From an uncultured Fretibacterium sp. (GTDB lineage Bacteria > Synergistota > Synergistia > Synergistales > Aminobacteriaceae), in contig CALGHA010000159.1 of the NCBI GenBank assembly GCA_937915835.1, forward strand, positions 1 through 12,271: a stretch of 12,271 bases of DNA, in the 5' to 3' direction. Shown here one piece after another: positions 1-7,064 of the stretch. The notes under the pieces were generated by a model that was not told where the DNA came from, ran no database searches, and saw only the letters and a program-made list of their open reading frames with translations. The position numbers and the translations under genes were made by a program. Every line of letters begins with the position of its first letter. The first letter of the stretch is position 1.

Positions 1-25
1 AACGTGTTATATTTTTATGTCTGTC

Positions 26-54
26 TTGCGAAAATATTAATCATGCGCTAGAAT
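26..54 (+). promoter_or_regulatory. Candidate sigma-70-type promoter for tRNA-Gly
   Basis: A -35-like TTGCGA (26-31) and a -10-like TAGAAT (49-54) are separated by 17 bases. Transcription would begin about 10 bases before the tRNA 5' end at 72. Each box differs from consensus at one or two positions. Position and spacing support the call; no experiment does. Confidence 0.55.
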
Positions 55-71
55 TTCATGCGTAAGTTACT

Positions 72-146
<75 letters not shown>

Positions 147-225
147 ACATAAATTTTCCCTTGAAACTTTTTAGTATGATAGAATTATTCTGCTCGAAAA
201 AAATTTCACAAAAGGAGTATTGACA

Positions 226-1255
226 ATGACCGAAGAAATCGCTACAATGCGAACAGCGTGATTTATGTCCTCTCATAAGTGTAATCGTTCCAGTGTATAA
301 TGCCGAAAAATATTTATCCCAGTGTATTGAAAGCATACTTTCCCAGACTTATAAAAATTTGCAATTAATTCTTGTTGATGACGGCTCCACTGATAAAAGC
401 GAGGCAATTTGTGATGATTATGCCGAGAAAGATAAACGCGTAAAAGTCATTCATAAACAAAACGGCGGAAATGGTCTTGCTCGTAACACGGGCCTTGACG
501 CTGCAACAGGAAAATTCATAGCAACAGTTGACGATGATGATTTTCTTGCTCCGGACATGTACGAAAAATTATATAAATTGCTAGTCGAGAATGAAGCTGA
601 TATGAGCATGTGTGAGTTTATGTATTATCTCGGTGGCGAGAATGTAATTTCTTCTGAGGGGAAAAATTATCCGGTTGAGATTATTAACGGCTAAGAGTTT
701 TTATACAGGCTCGTAATGCCGGGATTTTCCGGAGCTTATCTCAGAATATGGAACAAGTTATACAAGGCAGAATTATTCAAGAATGTACGTTTTCCAGCCG
801 GCAATAGACAAGATGATACTTCACGTATTCACAGGCTCGGAGGAGAATGCAAGAAAATAGCTTTAACTCAAGAAGTTTTATATTTTAACCGCGAGCATAA
901 TGAAAGCGTTATGGGAAAACTCGCACATAAAAAATTTAATCTCAGCAATCACATGAAGCATTTCCGGGATCAAAAAGAAGCCTTTGATGACAGATATGAA
1001 TATCTCAAGAGTAAAGGCATGAATGACCTTGCGGAGTTCTCGAAGCTCAGAAGCAGTGAATACGGGGTTATGGCCTTAATGCTCCAGAGATTGAATTATC
1101 TGCAATATAAACGTGAAGTGAAAGAGATTACACGAACTACACCGTTGAAGCTGATAATCAAGTTAATCACGTCGAAGCATAAAGAGTTAAAAATGCGTGC
1201 GGTGAAATTATTAATCTTATGGTGCAAAAGTTTATTCAAGCCGTTTGTAAAATAA
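226..1255 (+). pseudogene. Family 2 glycosyltransferase pseudogene (5' frameshift and in-frame TAA)
   Basis: The conceptual protein is a GT2 (GT-A fold) glycosyltransferase of the kind that adds sugars to surface polysaccharides. Visible motifs are ISVIVPVYNAEKYL from about 275, LILVDDGSTDKS at about 367-402, and a DXD-like VDDDDF at about 527-544. Further on comes the acceptor-side WNKLYKAELF at about 749-778. A good ribosome site, AAAGGAG (211-217), sits before ATG 226, but that frame ends at TGA 259-261. The GT2 frame is one base away and has no usable start before the VIVPVYN strand. A second lesion is TAA at 692-694; reading resumes in the same frame and ends at TAA 1253-1255. Neighbouring genes use TAA as a normal stop, so recoding is unlikely. 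The usual catalytic ED/DE dipeptide region (QDDTSRIHRLG) also looks altered. The fragments 293-694 and 716-1255 should not be read as two working genes. Confidence 0.85.
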
Positions 1256-1424
1256 GCATAAGGGAATAAATTTGGGGTAAAGGTCATAGGGAAAAAATTC
1301 GCTGTCTTGTGTCTCGTTGATTATGGAGAAATTTTGACTTTGCATTCCTCGTTGATTAAGAAAAAAGTCTACCCACCCGTCCGGCACATACCCGTGTCGT
1401 TGCCCCCCAAAATTTATCGCAAGT

Positions 1425-1454
1425 TTGTAAAATCAGCCTTCATTGTTATATACT
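1425..1454 (+). promoter_or_regulatory. Candidate promoter for the secG-rplM-rpsI unit
   Basis: TTGTAA (1425-1430) and TATACT (1449-1454) are 18 bases apart, about 50 bases before secG. They lie in the AT-rich end of the 251-base gap after the glycosyltransferase pseudogene. The rest of that gap (1256-1424) holds no convincing gene or terminator. It has only an 11-base direct repeat (CTCGTTGATTA at 1313 and 1348). Confidence 0.45.
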
Positions 1455-1506
1455 AATTCCCGCAAATTTTTCTTGATTTTATCTTAACAGGAGGAATTAA
1501 TTTTTT

Positions 1507-1728
1507 ATGCGCACGTTATTGTCAATCGTTCACATAATCGTTTCTATCATAATGATTTGTGTAATTCTTCTTCAACAGCGTAAACAAGGCGGCTTCTCAG
1601 GAGTATTCGGCGGAGGAACTCAAGCGGATTCCGGCCAATGGCAGAGATTTTCACCGCTCACAAAACTCACAATCGTACTCGCAATTATCTTCATGATTAC
1701 ATCTTTCTTCATTGTCTTCCTGAATTAA
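1507..1728 (+). CDS. secG: Preprotein translocase subunit SecG
   Basis: SecG is the small inner-membrane subunit of the SecYEG protein-export channel and aids SecA-driven translocation. The 73-residue product has the typical layout. A first hydrophobic helix covers about residues 3-22, ending in ILLQQ. A Gly-rich cytoplasmic loop (GGFSGVFGGG, about 28-37) follows. A second helix covers about 53-72. The length is normal for the short SecG forms. ATG 1507 follows AGGAGG (1489-1494) by 12 bases. The gene is the first of a same-strand run ending at the terminator after rpsI. Finding it next to ribosomal protein genes rather than near rnr/smpB is somewhat unusual. Confidence 0.93.
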   Translation: MRTLLSIVHIIVSIIMICVILLQQRKQGGFSGVFGGGTQADSGQWQRFSPLTKLTIVLAIIFMITSFFIVFLN

Positions 1729-1752
1729 TATTATATTAGGAGAAATTGAAAG

Positions 1753-2781
1753 TTGTTGAACTCACTTAAAGAAGTTACGGATCTCAATGTCAATCCTCAA
1801 AGATTTTACAGCGCAACTCACGACGAAATAGCTTCAGGTGCTACCACAGATATTTACTTTATTAACACTCGCGACGTTCTGGGCAGCGTTAATATGCTTG
1901 ATACTGAAGTTACCGCCGAAATTTTTACTCGCACAAACGGAATGTTCGCAGGACTTCAGGAAGTCTTAGAGTTATTGAAGGACGCTCCAGTCAAGATTGA
2001 AGCTCTCACTGAGGGTGAATATTTCTCGCCTAAAGAAGTTGTGATGAGAATTAAGGGGCCTTATGGGGCTTTCGGAATTTACGAGACTGTTTTGCTCGGA
2101 ATGCTCTCAAGTTCATGCGCTTGGGCGACGGCCGCTCGTGAATGTGTTGAAGCCGCTCAAGGTAAACCCGTCTTAGTCTTCGGAGCACGTCATGTTCATC
2201 CTGCGATTGCTCCTGTCATGGAAGCTATGGCCGTGAAATTTGGCGGCTGTACGGCGGCAAGTTGTGTACTCGGCGCGAAACTCTGCGGACGTGAACCTTC
2301 GGGAACTGTTCCTCATGCGGCAATTTTAATCATGGGTGACACTCTGAAACTCGCTGAAGCCTACGATAAAGTTTTGCCGGAAAATATTGGCCGGACGTTC
2401 TTAGTCGACACGTTTCATGACGAATGCGAGGAAGCCTTGAGACTTGCTCGTGAAATGGGCGATAGATTAGGTGCTGTGAGACTTGACACACCAGGAGAAC
2501 GCGGAGGAGTTACAGCCGAACTCGTAAAAGAAATTCGCTACAGGCTCAATCATGAAGGCTTTAATCGCGTAAAAATCGTCGTCTCAGGAGGACTTAATCC
2601 CGAACGAATTAAAACTCTCGCTGAAGCCGGAGCTGACATTTTCGGCGTCGGAAGCTACATCGCTCATGCTGTCCCAATGGATATGACTATGGATTTGAAG
2701 CAGGTCAACGGAAAAGATATTGCAAAACGCGGAAGACTTCCGGGAATGCTTGAAAACAACCGGCTAATTACGGTAAAATAA
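1753..2781 (+). CDS. Nicotinate phosphoribosyltransferase (NAD salvage)
   Basis: The 342-residue product belongs to the nicotinate/quinolinate phosphoribosyltransferase superfamily. It most resembles the shorter archaeal-type nicotinate enzymes, which make nicotinate mononucleotide from nicotinate and PRPP for NAD salvage. Recognisable segments are FGARHVHP (143-150), SGTVPHA (183-189), VDTFHDE (218-224), RLDTPGERGG (243-252) and the phosphate-binding barrel end VVSGGLN (276-282) with GVGSYIA (298-304). The length is close to the archaeal enzymes and above quinolinate phosphoribosyltransferase (about 280-300). The start is TTG at 1753, nine bases after AGGAGA (1738-1743). A second TTG at 1756 is also possible, and an in-frame TGA at 1747 rules out anything earlier. 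The gene lies 24 bases after secG and probably shares its transcript. Nicotinate rather than quinolinate or nicotinamide as substrate is inferred from overall resemblance. Confidence 0.82.
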   Translation: MLNSLKEVTDLNVNPQRFYSATHDEIASGATTDIYFINTRDVLGSVNMLDTEVTAEIFTRTNGMFAGLQEVLELLKDAPVKIEALTEGEYFSPKEVVMRIKGPYGAFGIYETVLLGMLSSSCAWATAARECVEAAQGKPVLVFGARHVHPAIAPVMEAMAVKFGGCTAASCVLGAKLCGREPSGTVPHAAILIMGDTLKLAEAYDKVLPENIGRTFLVDTFHDECEEALRLAREMGDRLGAVRLDTPGERGGVTAELVKEIRYRLNHEGFNRVKIVVSGGLNPERIKTLAEAGADIFGVGSYIAHAVPMDMTMDLKQVNGKDIAKRGRLPGMLENNRLITVK

Positions 2782-2789
2782 TCATTCAT

Positions 2790-2809
2790 GCGGACAAGCC
2801 CCCGTTCGC
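2790..2809 (+). promoter_or_regulatory. Small hairpin in the rplM 5' region
   Basis: GCGGAC (2790-2795) can pair with GTTCGC (2804-2809), with one G-U pair and an eight-base loop. It lies between the phosphoribosyltransferase stop and the rplM ribosome site AGGAGG (2825-2830). The position would suit an autoregulatory L13 leader or a weak terminator, but the stem is short and I cannot match it to the known L13 leader structure. Confidence 0.25.
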
Positions 2810-2842
2810 TCTATTAATTTTTGCAGGAGGAAATTTTTTATC

Positions 2843-3274
2843 ATGACGGGCAGCAGCTCTTACTTGGCAAAACCCGGCCAGGTCGATCGAAAATGGTACG
2901 TTATTGATGCGGCTGACAGGTCAATCGGAAGACTTGCGGCTGTAATCTCTCGAATTTTAACGGGCAAAAACAAGCCCACATACACGCCTCACGTTGATAC
3001 CGGAGACTATGTAATCGTAATCAACGCGGCAAAAGTTAAGCTCACCGGCAAAAAAGCGGCGCAGTCCACATGGCATTATCATTCAGGACATCCAGGCGGC
3101 TATAAGTCAAAGACTTGGGGAGTTCTCTTGCAGTCAAAGCCCGAAGAATTATTCAGGCATGTTGTGAAGGGAATGCTTCCGAGAAACCGGCTTAAATATG
3201 ACAGCAAGCTCAAGATTTACGCAGGCTCAGAACATCCGCATACAGCGCAGAACCCTGAAACTCTTGAAATTTAG
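2843..3274 (+). CDS. rplM: 50S ribosomal protein L13
   Basis: L13 is an early-assembly protein of the large ribosomal subunit that binds 23S rRNA. The 143-residue product has the family's usual length and signatures. These are WYVIDAADRSIGRLA (18-32), the LTGK-type segment (GKNKPTYTPH 41-50 and KLTGKK 66-71), the HYHSGHPGG box (78-86), the MLPRNRL box (111-117) and the C-terminal YAGSEHPHTAQNPE (126-139). ATG 2843 lies 12 bases after AGGAGG (2825-2830). The gene pairs with rpsI 24 bases downstream, the near-universal bacterial arrangement, and ends at TAG. Confidence 0.97.
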   Translation: MTGSSSYLAKPGQVDRKWYVIDAADRSIGRLAAVISRILTGKNKPTYTPHVDTGDYVIVINAAKVKLTGKKAAQSTWHYHSGHPGGYKSKTWGVLLQSKPEELFRHVVKGMLPRNRLKYDSKLKIYAGSEHPHTAQNPETLEI

Positions 3275-3298
3275 CATATTAACAGGAGGAAAAATTTA

Positions 3299-3694
3299 AT
3301 GTCAGACGATAAATATATTTGGGGAACAGGCAGAAGAAAGAATGCAGTCGCCCGCGTAAGAATTTGCTCAGGAACCGGCGAAGTGAAAATTAATAATCGT
3401 GCAGTCGAAGAATATTTCCCGCGTTTATTATGGCAGTCTCAGGTTTACCAGGCCTTGAAGACAGCAGGCGTTGAAGGACGCGTTGATGTGTTCGTGAATG
3501 CTTCAGGCGGCGGCTTAACTGGTCAGGCTGGAGCCGTAAGAATGGGAATTGCTCGTGCACTTGTGAAGATGAACGAGGACTTGAAACCAGCGCTTAAGAA
3601 GGAAGGATTATTGACGAGAGATCCGAGAATGGTTGAACGCAAGAAATTCGGCCAGAAGGGCGCAAGAGGAAAGAGACAGTTCTCAAAGCGTTAG
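3299..3694 (+). CDS. rpsI: 30S ribosomal protein S9
   Basis: S9 is a small-subunit protein whose C-terminal tail reaches the P-site tRNA. The 131-residue product matches the family in length. It shows GTGRRKNAVARVR (9-21), GQAGAVRMGIARAL (75-88), LTRDPRMVERKKFGQKGAR (105-123) and the basic C-terminal SKR, whose last arginine contacts tRNA in known ribosomes. ATG 3299 follows AGGAGG (3284-3289) by nine bases. The gene is the last of the secG-rplM-rpsI run and is followed 18 bases later by an intrinsic terminator. Confidence 0.97.
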   Translation: MSDDKYIWGTGRRKNAVARVRICSGTGEVKINNRAVEEYFPRLLWQSQVYQALKTAGVEGRVDVFVNASGGGLTGQAGAVRMGIARALVKMNEDLKPALKKEGLLTRDPRMVERKKFGQKGARGKRQFSKR

Positions 3695-3711
3695 TATCAA
3701 GAAAGAAATTT

Positions 3712-3743
3712 TCCCCGGCTCACTTCAGGGCTGGGGATTTTTT
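3712..3743 (+). terminator. Intrinsic terminator after rpsI
   Basis: CCCCGGCT (3713-3720) pairs with GGCTGGGG (3729-3736) as an eight-base stem with two G-U pairs and an eight-base loop. An extra T-A pair closes the base. Six T residues follow at 3738-3743. It lies just after the rpsI stop and before the next gene's ribosome site. Confidence 0.9.
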
Positions 3744-4023
3744 GTAAAATTCAAGGAGACATAAAGCTAATGAAGAAACCTTTTATGTTGATATTGTGCG
3801 TTATGTTTTTAGTCTAATACTTGCTTCGACCGGACATGCAGATATCGAGATTAACTCAAAAAATTTTCCTGATGAAGTTTTGCGTAGTATCCTCTCAAGA
3901 TATTATGATAACAATAAAGACAATATTCTAAATGTAAATGAAATCGAAAAAATTAAAGAGCTGACTTTGGGAGGAGATTACGAGCATGTATATGATTTAA
4001 CAGGCATACAATATCTTACTGCT

Positions 4024-4636
4024 CTTGAAAAACTAGATTGTAGCGAGAATAAAGTATTAACTAATGTTGATGTCAGCGGTTGTCTTGCTTTGCGAGAGCT
4101 ATACTTAACTAACAATAAAATCACTAATCTCATAGTAAAAGGCTGTCCATCTTTAGAACATCTTGACTGCAGCAACAATAAATTAACATCTCTTTCTATA
4201 AAAGATTGCCCATCTTTCACATCTCTTACTTGCAACAGTAATGACTTAACAAAACTTGACGTTAGCGATTCTCCTATTTTCTGGTTCTTATCATGCGAAA
4301 GAAATAGATTAACCTATCTCGATGTAAGCAATTGTGTATCTCTATACGCTCTTCGTTGTGCTGGAAATAAACTAATCGTTCTTGACGTAAGCAAGTGTAT
4401 CTCTCTAGACATTTTAAATTGCAACAGTAATAATTTAAAGTCTCTTGACGTAAGTGGCTGTTCATCTCTGCAAACACTATCCTTTGGAAGATTGTTCAGC
4501 TCTGTATTATTTGGAATGTGAGAGTAATGATTTAACAGCGCTTGACGTTAGCAATTGTACAGAACTATCATATCTGTATATGAAAATAATCAACTTAGTT
4601 ATTTAAACTTAGATACTTGCCGCTCATTAAATATCG
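4024..4636 (+). repeat. Tandem leucine-rich repeats, about ten units of 21 residues
   Basis: Units follow the pattern LxxLxCxxNxLxxLDVSxCxx; good examples are LYALRCAGNKLIVLDVSKC and LDILNCNSNNLKSLDVSGC. The register exposes the lesions. One unit near 4471-4500 has only about 11 residues, which fits a 29-base deletion as well as a one-base insertion. The unit at about 4562-4624 lacks one base of its Cys codon at 4580-4581. Confidence 0.85.
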
Positions 4637-4672
4637 TGCGATGAAGGAGTAGAAATTATCCGCGAAAAAACG

Positions 4673-5443
4673 AAACCGACAATTACGACTGATACAACTC
4701 TTACTAGGGCTATTCTGAACAAAAGCTACAGCTTCACCCTCAAAGCAACAGGCTCAACACCAATTAAATGGGATCTGGTTGCAAAATCAAACTTACCTGA
4801 TGGTCTGACACTCAATAGCTCGACAGGAAAAATAACAGGAATACCGACAAAAGAAGGTACGTTTAAGTTCGAAATACTGGCAACTAACAGCGCTGGTTAC
4901 GTCTATAAAACTTTCTCGCTGACAGTTGGTAAAAAACCATCAATCTCAACTTCCACCCTTCCGAATGGAATTACAGGAACAAGCTACACGCAAACTCTAA
5001 AAGCTAAAGGAACTAAAGCGATAACCTGGAGCAAGATATCTGGAACACTTCCTAAGGGCTTAAAACTCAAAGCATCATCTGGAAAAATAACGGGAACTCC
5101 GACGAAAGCAGGCACATTTACATTCACAATCAGAGCCGAAAATGATTACGGCAAATATGACAGGACATTTACCATCACAATCGGAACAGCACCAGCAATT
5201 ACGACTGGAGCGACGCTTAAGACAGGGAAAAAGGGCACAAAGTACAGCATTACTCTCAAAGCCTCTGGGACAACACCGCTTAAATGGACGCTAAAATCCG
5301 GAACACTTCCCAATGGTCTAAAGCTGGGTAAATCTAACGGTAAAATAACAGGAACTCCAACAAAAACCGGGACTTTCAAGTTCAAGATTAAGGCCGCGAA
5401 TGACTACGGATATGTTACCAAGAGTTTCATTCTGAAAGTTAAT
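4673..5443 (+). repeat. Three tandem Ig-like (He_PIG type) repeats
   Basis: Repeats of about 87, 85 and 85 codons begin at 4673, 4934 and 5189. Each has a Y(S/T)xTLKAxG strand, an LPxGLxL turn, a GKITGxPTKxGTFxF core and an N-x-x-GY or NDYG segment before the final strand. This is the pattern of the putative Ig domain found in many bacterial surface proteins. The stretch contains no ATG, GTG or TTG in frame, so it is open but cannot start on its own. Confidence 0.85.
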
Positions 5444-5874
5444 GCTTCGTCGTCATCATCTTCATTGTCAGCTGTCAACGATGGGAATAAAGAGCTTGGC
5501 GAGAGCATTACTCGGGAAAATCAAGCGAGCATGAGCATATATGAGGCTGTAAGTCTGCCTGAAAGTGTAGTAACTGAAAGTTTTAGCACGTCAGGCTACG
5601 TGATTGCGGCGTTAATCCCTGTTATCTCTGTTGACGTGTCAGGCTTATATGATTTCACAGTTGAGCTGAGTGATGAAACACCAGAAGGAGCAGAATTAAT
5701 TTACATAGCAAATTCTTCTGGGCCTTCTGACGATGATAATATTGTGGAGTTTTACGATGAAGCCGGCGAAGAAATTTCGTATGTTCCTGAAAGCAGAAAA
5801 ATTACGTTATCAATCTGGCTGAACTCTGAAAGGATTTACTCACCTGTCATTATTATAAAACGCTGAGTATATTT

Positions 5875-5909
5875 TTCCCCTTTTGGCTGTAAGTCAGGAG
5901 GGGAATTTT
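5875..5909 (+). terminator. Hairpin terminator after the LRR pseudogene
   Basis: CCCCTTTTGGCT (5877-5888) pairs with AGTCAGGAGGGG (5892-5903) along 12 bases, including three G-U pairs, with a three-base loop. TT/AA pairs extend the base. The T tract after it is short (AATTTT, 5904-5909), so the stem is strong but the tail is weak. Confidence 0.75.
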
Positions 5910-5924
5910 ACCGCAAAATCTCTA

Positions 5925-5952
5925 TTTACACAGAGAAATAAAATACTAAAAT
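5925..5952 (+). promoter_or_regulatory. Candidate promoter of the glycerol cluster
   Basis: TTTACA (5925-5930) and TAAAAT (5947-5952) each match consensus at five of six positions and are 16 bases apart. Transcription would start near 5959. That leaves a leader of about 125 bases before glpF, long enough for RNA-based control. Confidence 0.55.
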
Positions 5953-5994
5953 TATCAACATCATTCATCAATTAAATCATTCAGGAAATCTTTA

Positions 5995-6030
5995 ACGTGT
6001 TAGCGGGGGATTTTATCACGTAATTTTTTT
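5995..6030 (+). promoter_or_regulatory. Possible attenuator hairpin in the glpF leader
   Basis: ACGTG (5995-5999) pairs with CACGT (6017-6021). After a T-T mismatch, TA pairs with TA, leaving an 11-base G-rich loop. Seven T residues follow at 6024-6030. The stem is short, so it would be a weak terminator alone. Its place between the promoter and glpF resembles glycerol leaders that are controlled by antitermination in Bacillus (GlpP with glycerol-3-phosphate). Confidence 0.4.
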
Positions 6031-6083
6031 CTGAAACATCTTGCATTCATCAAAAATTTTTACATCAGGAGGAATTGTTTATC

Positions 6084-6827
6084 ATGGGATCATTCTTTAC
6101 TCCCGGCCCCGTTTGGGGGGAACTCTTCGGAACTCTCGTACTCGTAGTATTCGGCGATGGCAACGTAGCAGCAGCTTCACTCAAGGACTCAAAAGGTAAC
6201 GGCGCAGGCTGGGTTCATATTTGCTGGGGCTGGGCTTGGGCAGTCGTACTCGGTGCTTTAGCGGCCAATGCAATGGGTTCACCTCAAGCTGACATTAATC
6301 CCGCAGTAACAATCGCGAAGACTTTATCAGGAACTTATGCTTCATGGTCTGTTTCATGTCCGATTATTATTGCTCAGTTCATCGGTGCAATCATCGGCGC
6401 CGTAATCGTATGGCTTGCATATCTCAATCACTGGGAAGGCACAGATCCTGCATCACAGCTCGGAGTTTTCAGCACAGCACCTGCAAGAAGAAATTATGGC
6501 TGCAACTTCATCACCGAAGCAATCGCTACATTCTTCCTTGTTACGATAATTAACTGCATTTTCTCAAAGGGAGCAGGAGTTGTAACGGCTGGACTTGGCA
6601 CGTATCTCGTCGGCGGATTAATTTACGGATGCGGTGCGGCTCTCGGCGGCCCGACTGGCTACTCAATGAACCCTGCAAGAGATTTAGGCCCAAGAATTGC
6701 ACACTTCATTCTTCCGATTCCTGGCAAGGGCGGCTCAGATTGGGGCTATTCATGGGTTGGAACTCTCGGACCTGTATGCGGTGCAGTTATCGCGTTCTAC
6801 TTCTGCAGAGCATTCGGAATTATGTAA
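6084..6827 (+). CDS. glpF: Glycerol uptake facilitator (MIP/aquaglyceroporin family)
   Basis: GlpF is a six-helix inner-membrane channel that lets glycerol diffuse into the cell. The 247-residue product has both pore half-helix motifs, INPAV (71-75) and MNPARD (195-200). The Asp after the second NPAR is typical of glycerol channels rather than water channels. The constriction has Arg199, a Tyr (193) where E. coli has Phe200, and a Trp in HICWGW that probably matches Trp48. The usual SGAHxNPAV is SPQADINPAV here, so the conserved His is Asp. ATG 6084 is chosen because it lies 11 bases after AGGAGG (6067-6072); an in-frame TTG at 6075 is only two bases from that site. It precedes glpK, so imported glycerol is trapped by phosphorylation. 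Confidence 0.93.
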   Translation: MGSFFTPGPVWGELFGTLVLVVFGDGNVAAASLKDSKGNGAGWVHICWGWAWAVVLGALAANAMGSPQADINPAVTIAKTLSGTYASWSVSCPIIIAQFIGAIIGAVIVWLAYLNHWEGTDPASQLGVFSTAPARRNYGCNFITEAIATFFLVTIINCIFSKGAGVVTAGLGTYLVGGLIYGCGAALGGPTGYSMNPARDLGPRIAHFILPIPGKGGSDWGYSWVGTLGPVCGAVIAFYFCRAFGIM

Positions 6828-6834
6828 ATCACTC

Positions 6835-6872
6835 TTCCGGTCTCGTTTTAACGTGATGGCCGGAAAATTTTT
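6835..6872 (+). terminator. Hairpin with T run between glpF and glpK (partial terminator or attenuator)
   Basis: TTCCGGTC (6835-6842) pairs with GGCCGGAA (6858-6865), eight bases with one G-U pair. The 15-base loop can itself form a short CGT/ACG stem. Five T residues follow at 6868-6872. It may lower glpK expression relative to glpF or act as a regulated stop. The loop shares TTTAACGTG with the glpF leader. Confidence 0.6.
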
Positions 6873-6899
6873 ACCCCCGCATTTAAGGAGTTATAGGCT

Positions 6900-7064
6900 A
6901 TGTTATTCAAATTATTCGGCTCGAAGAAAAAAGAACCAGAAGCCGTAAATGAAGTTCAGCCGCAAATTGATACCCCAAAAACTTCTACAGCAGCTTCAAC
7001 GGCTTCAATAGAACCCGCGAAATCCGAACAAACAAAAACGAAAATTGAGGAGGTAAAAGTCTCA
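6900..7064 (+). other. In-frame 55-codon N-terminal extension of GlpK with its own ribosome site
   Basis: ATG 6900 follows AAGGAG (6885-6890) by nine bases and is open into glpK without a stop. The extension starts MLFKLFGSKKKE, a short hydrophobic/basic stretch that could lie on the membrane. It continues as about 40 residues rich in Thr, Ser, Ala, Glu and Pro, probably disordered. Normal GlpK starts at the sequence encoded from 7065. The stretch may make a longer GlpK isoform, or a leader whose translation affects the internal start. Which start is used cannot be decided here. Confidence 0.5.

Larger units (their letters stand above)
3770..5866 (+). pseudogene. Decayed secreted LRR and Ig-like repeat surface protein
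   Basis: This was one gene of roughly 700 codons. ATG 3770 follows AAGGAG (3753-3758) and begins the signal peptide MKKPFMLILCVMF. That frame stops at TAA 3815, while SLILASTGHA, completing the signal peptide, continues in another frame; one missing T in the run at 3806-3810 explains it. An EF-hand-like loop follows (3907-3942, D-x-N-x-D and a final E), then leucine-rich repeats. The frame changes again near 4483, near 4580 and near 4636. From 4637 the frame is open to TGA 5866. It encodes three Ig-like repeats, a serine linker and an acidic C-terminal domain (from about 5500, with VDVSGLYDF and LSIWLNSERIYSPVI). Secretion to the cell surface and adhesion are inferred from the modules. No sortase motif or transmembrane anchor is visible. 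The open stretches 3796-4521 and 5465-5866 are parts of this one gene. Confidence 0.85.

Noticed and set aside
1313..1358. Direct repeat CTCGTTGATTA, two copies
   Set aside because: Only 11 bases and two copies; too short and isolated to call an attachment site, operator or mobile-element end.
3803..3817. Programmed -1 frameshift at G-TTT-TTA
   Set aside because: The P-site tRNA would mis-pair after slipping and no stimulatory structure is obvious; other lesions in the same gene make simple decay more likely.
3978..4477. Minus-strand open frames opposite the leucine-rich repeats
   Set aside because: They mirror the sense repeats, lack ribosome sites and show no protein-like features.
5146..5385. 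Minus-strand hydrophobic open frame
   Set aside because: It lies antisense to the third Ig-like repeat and arises from the Pro/Gly/Thr-rich sense codons; no ribosome site.
6031..6050. Catabolite-response-element-like stretch before glpF
   Set aside because: The central CG of the consensus is absent and the palindrome is poor.
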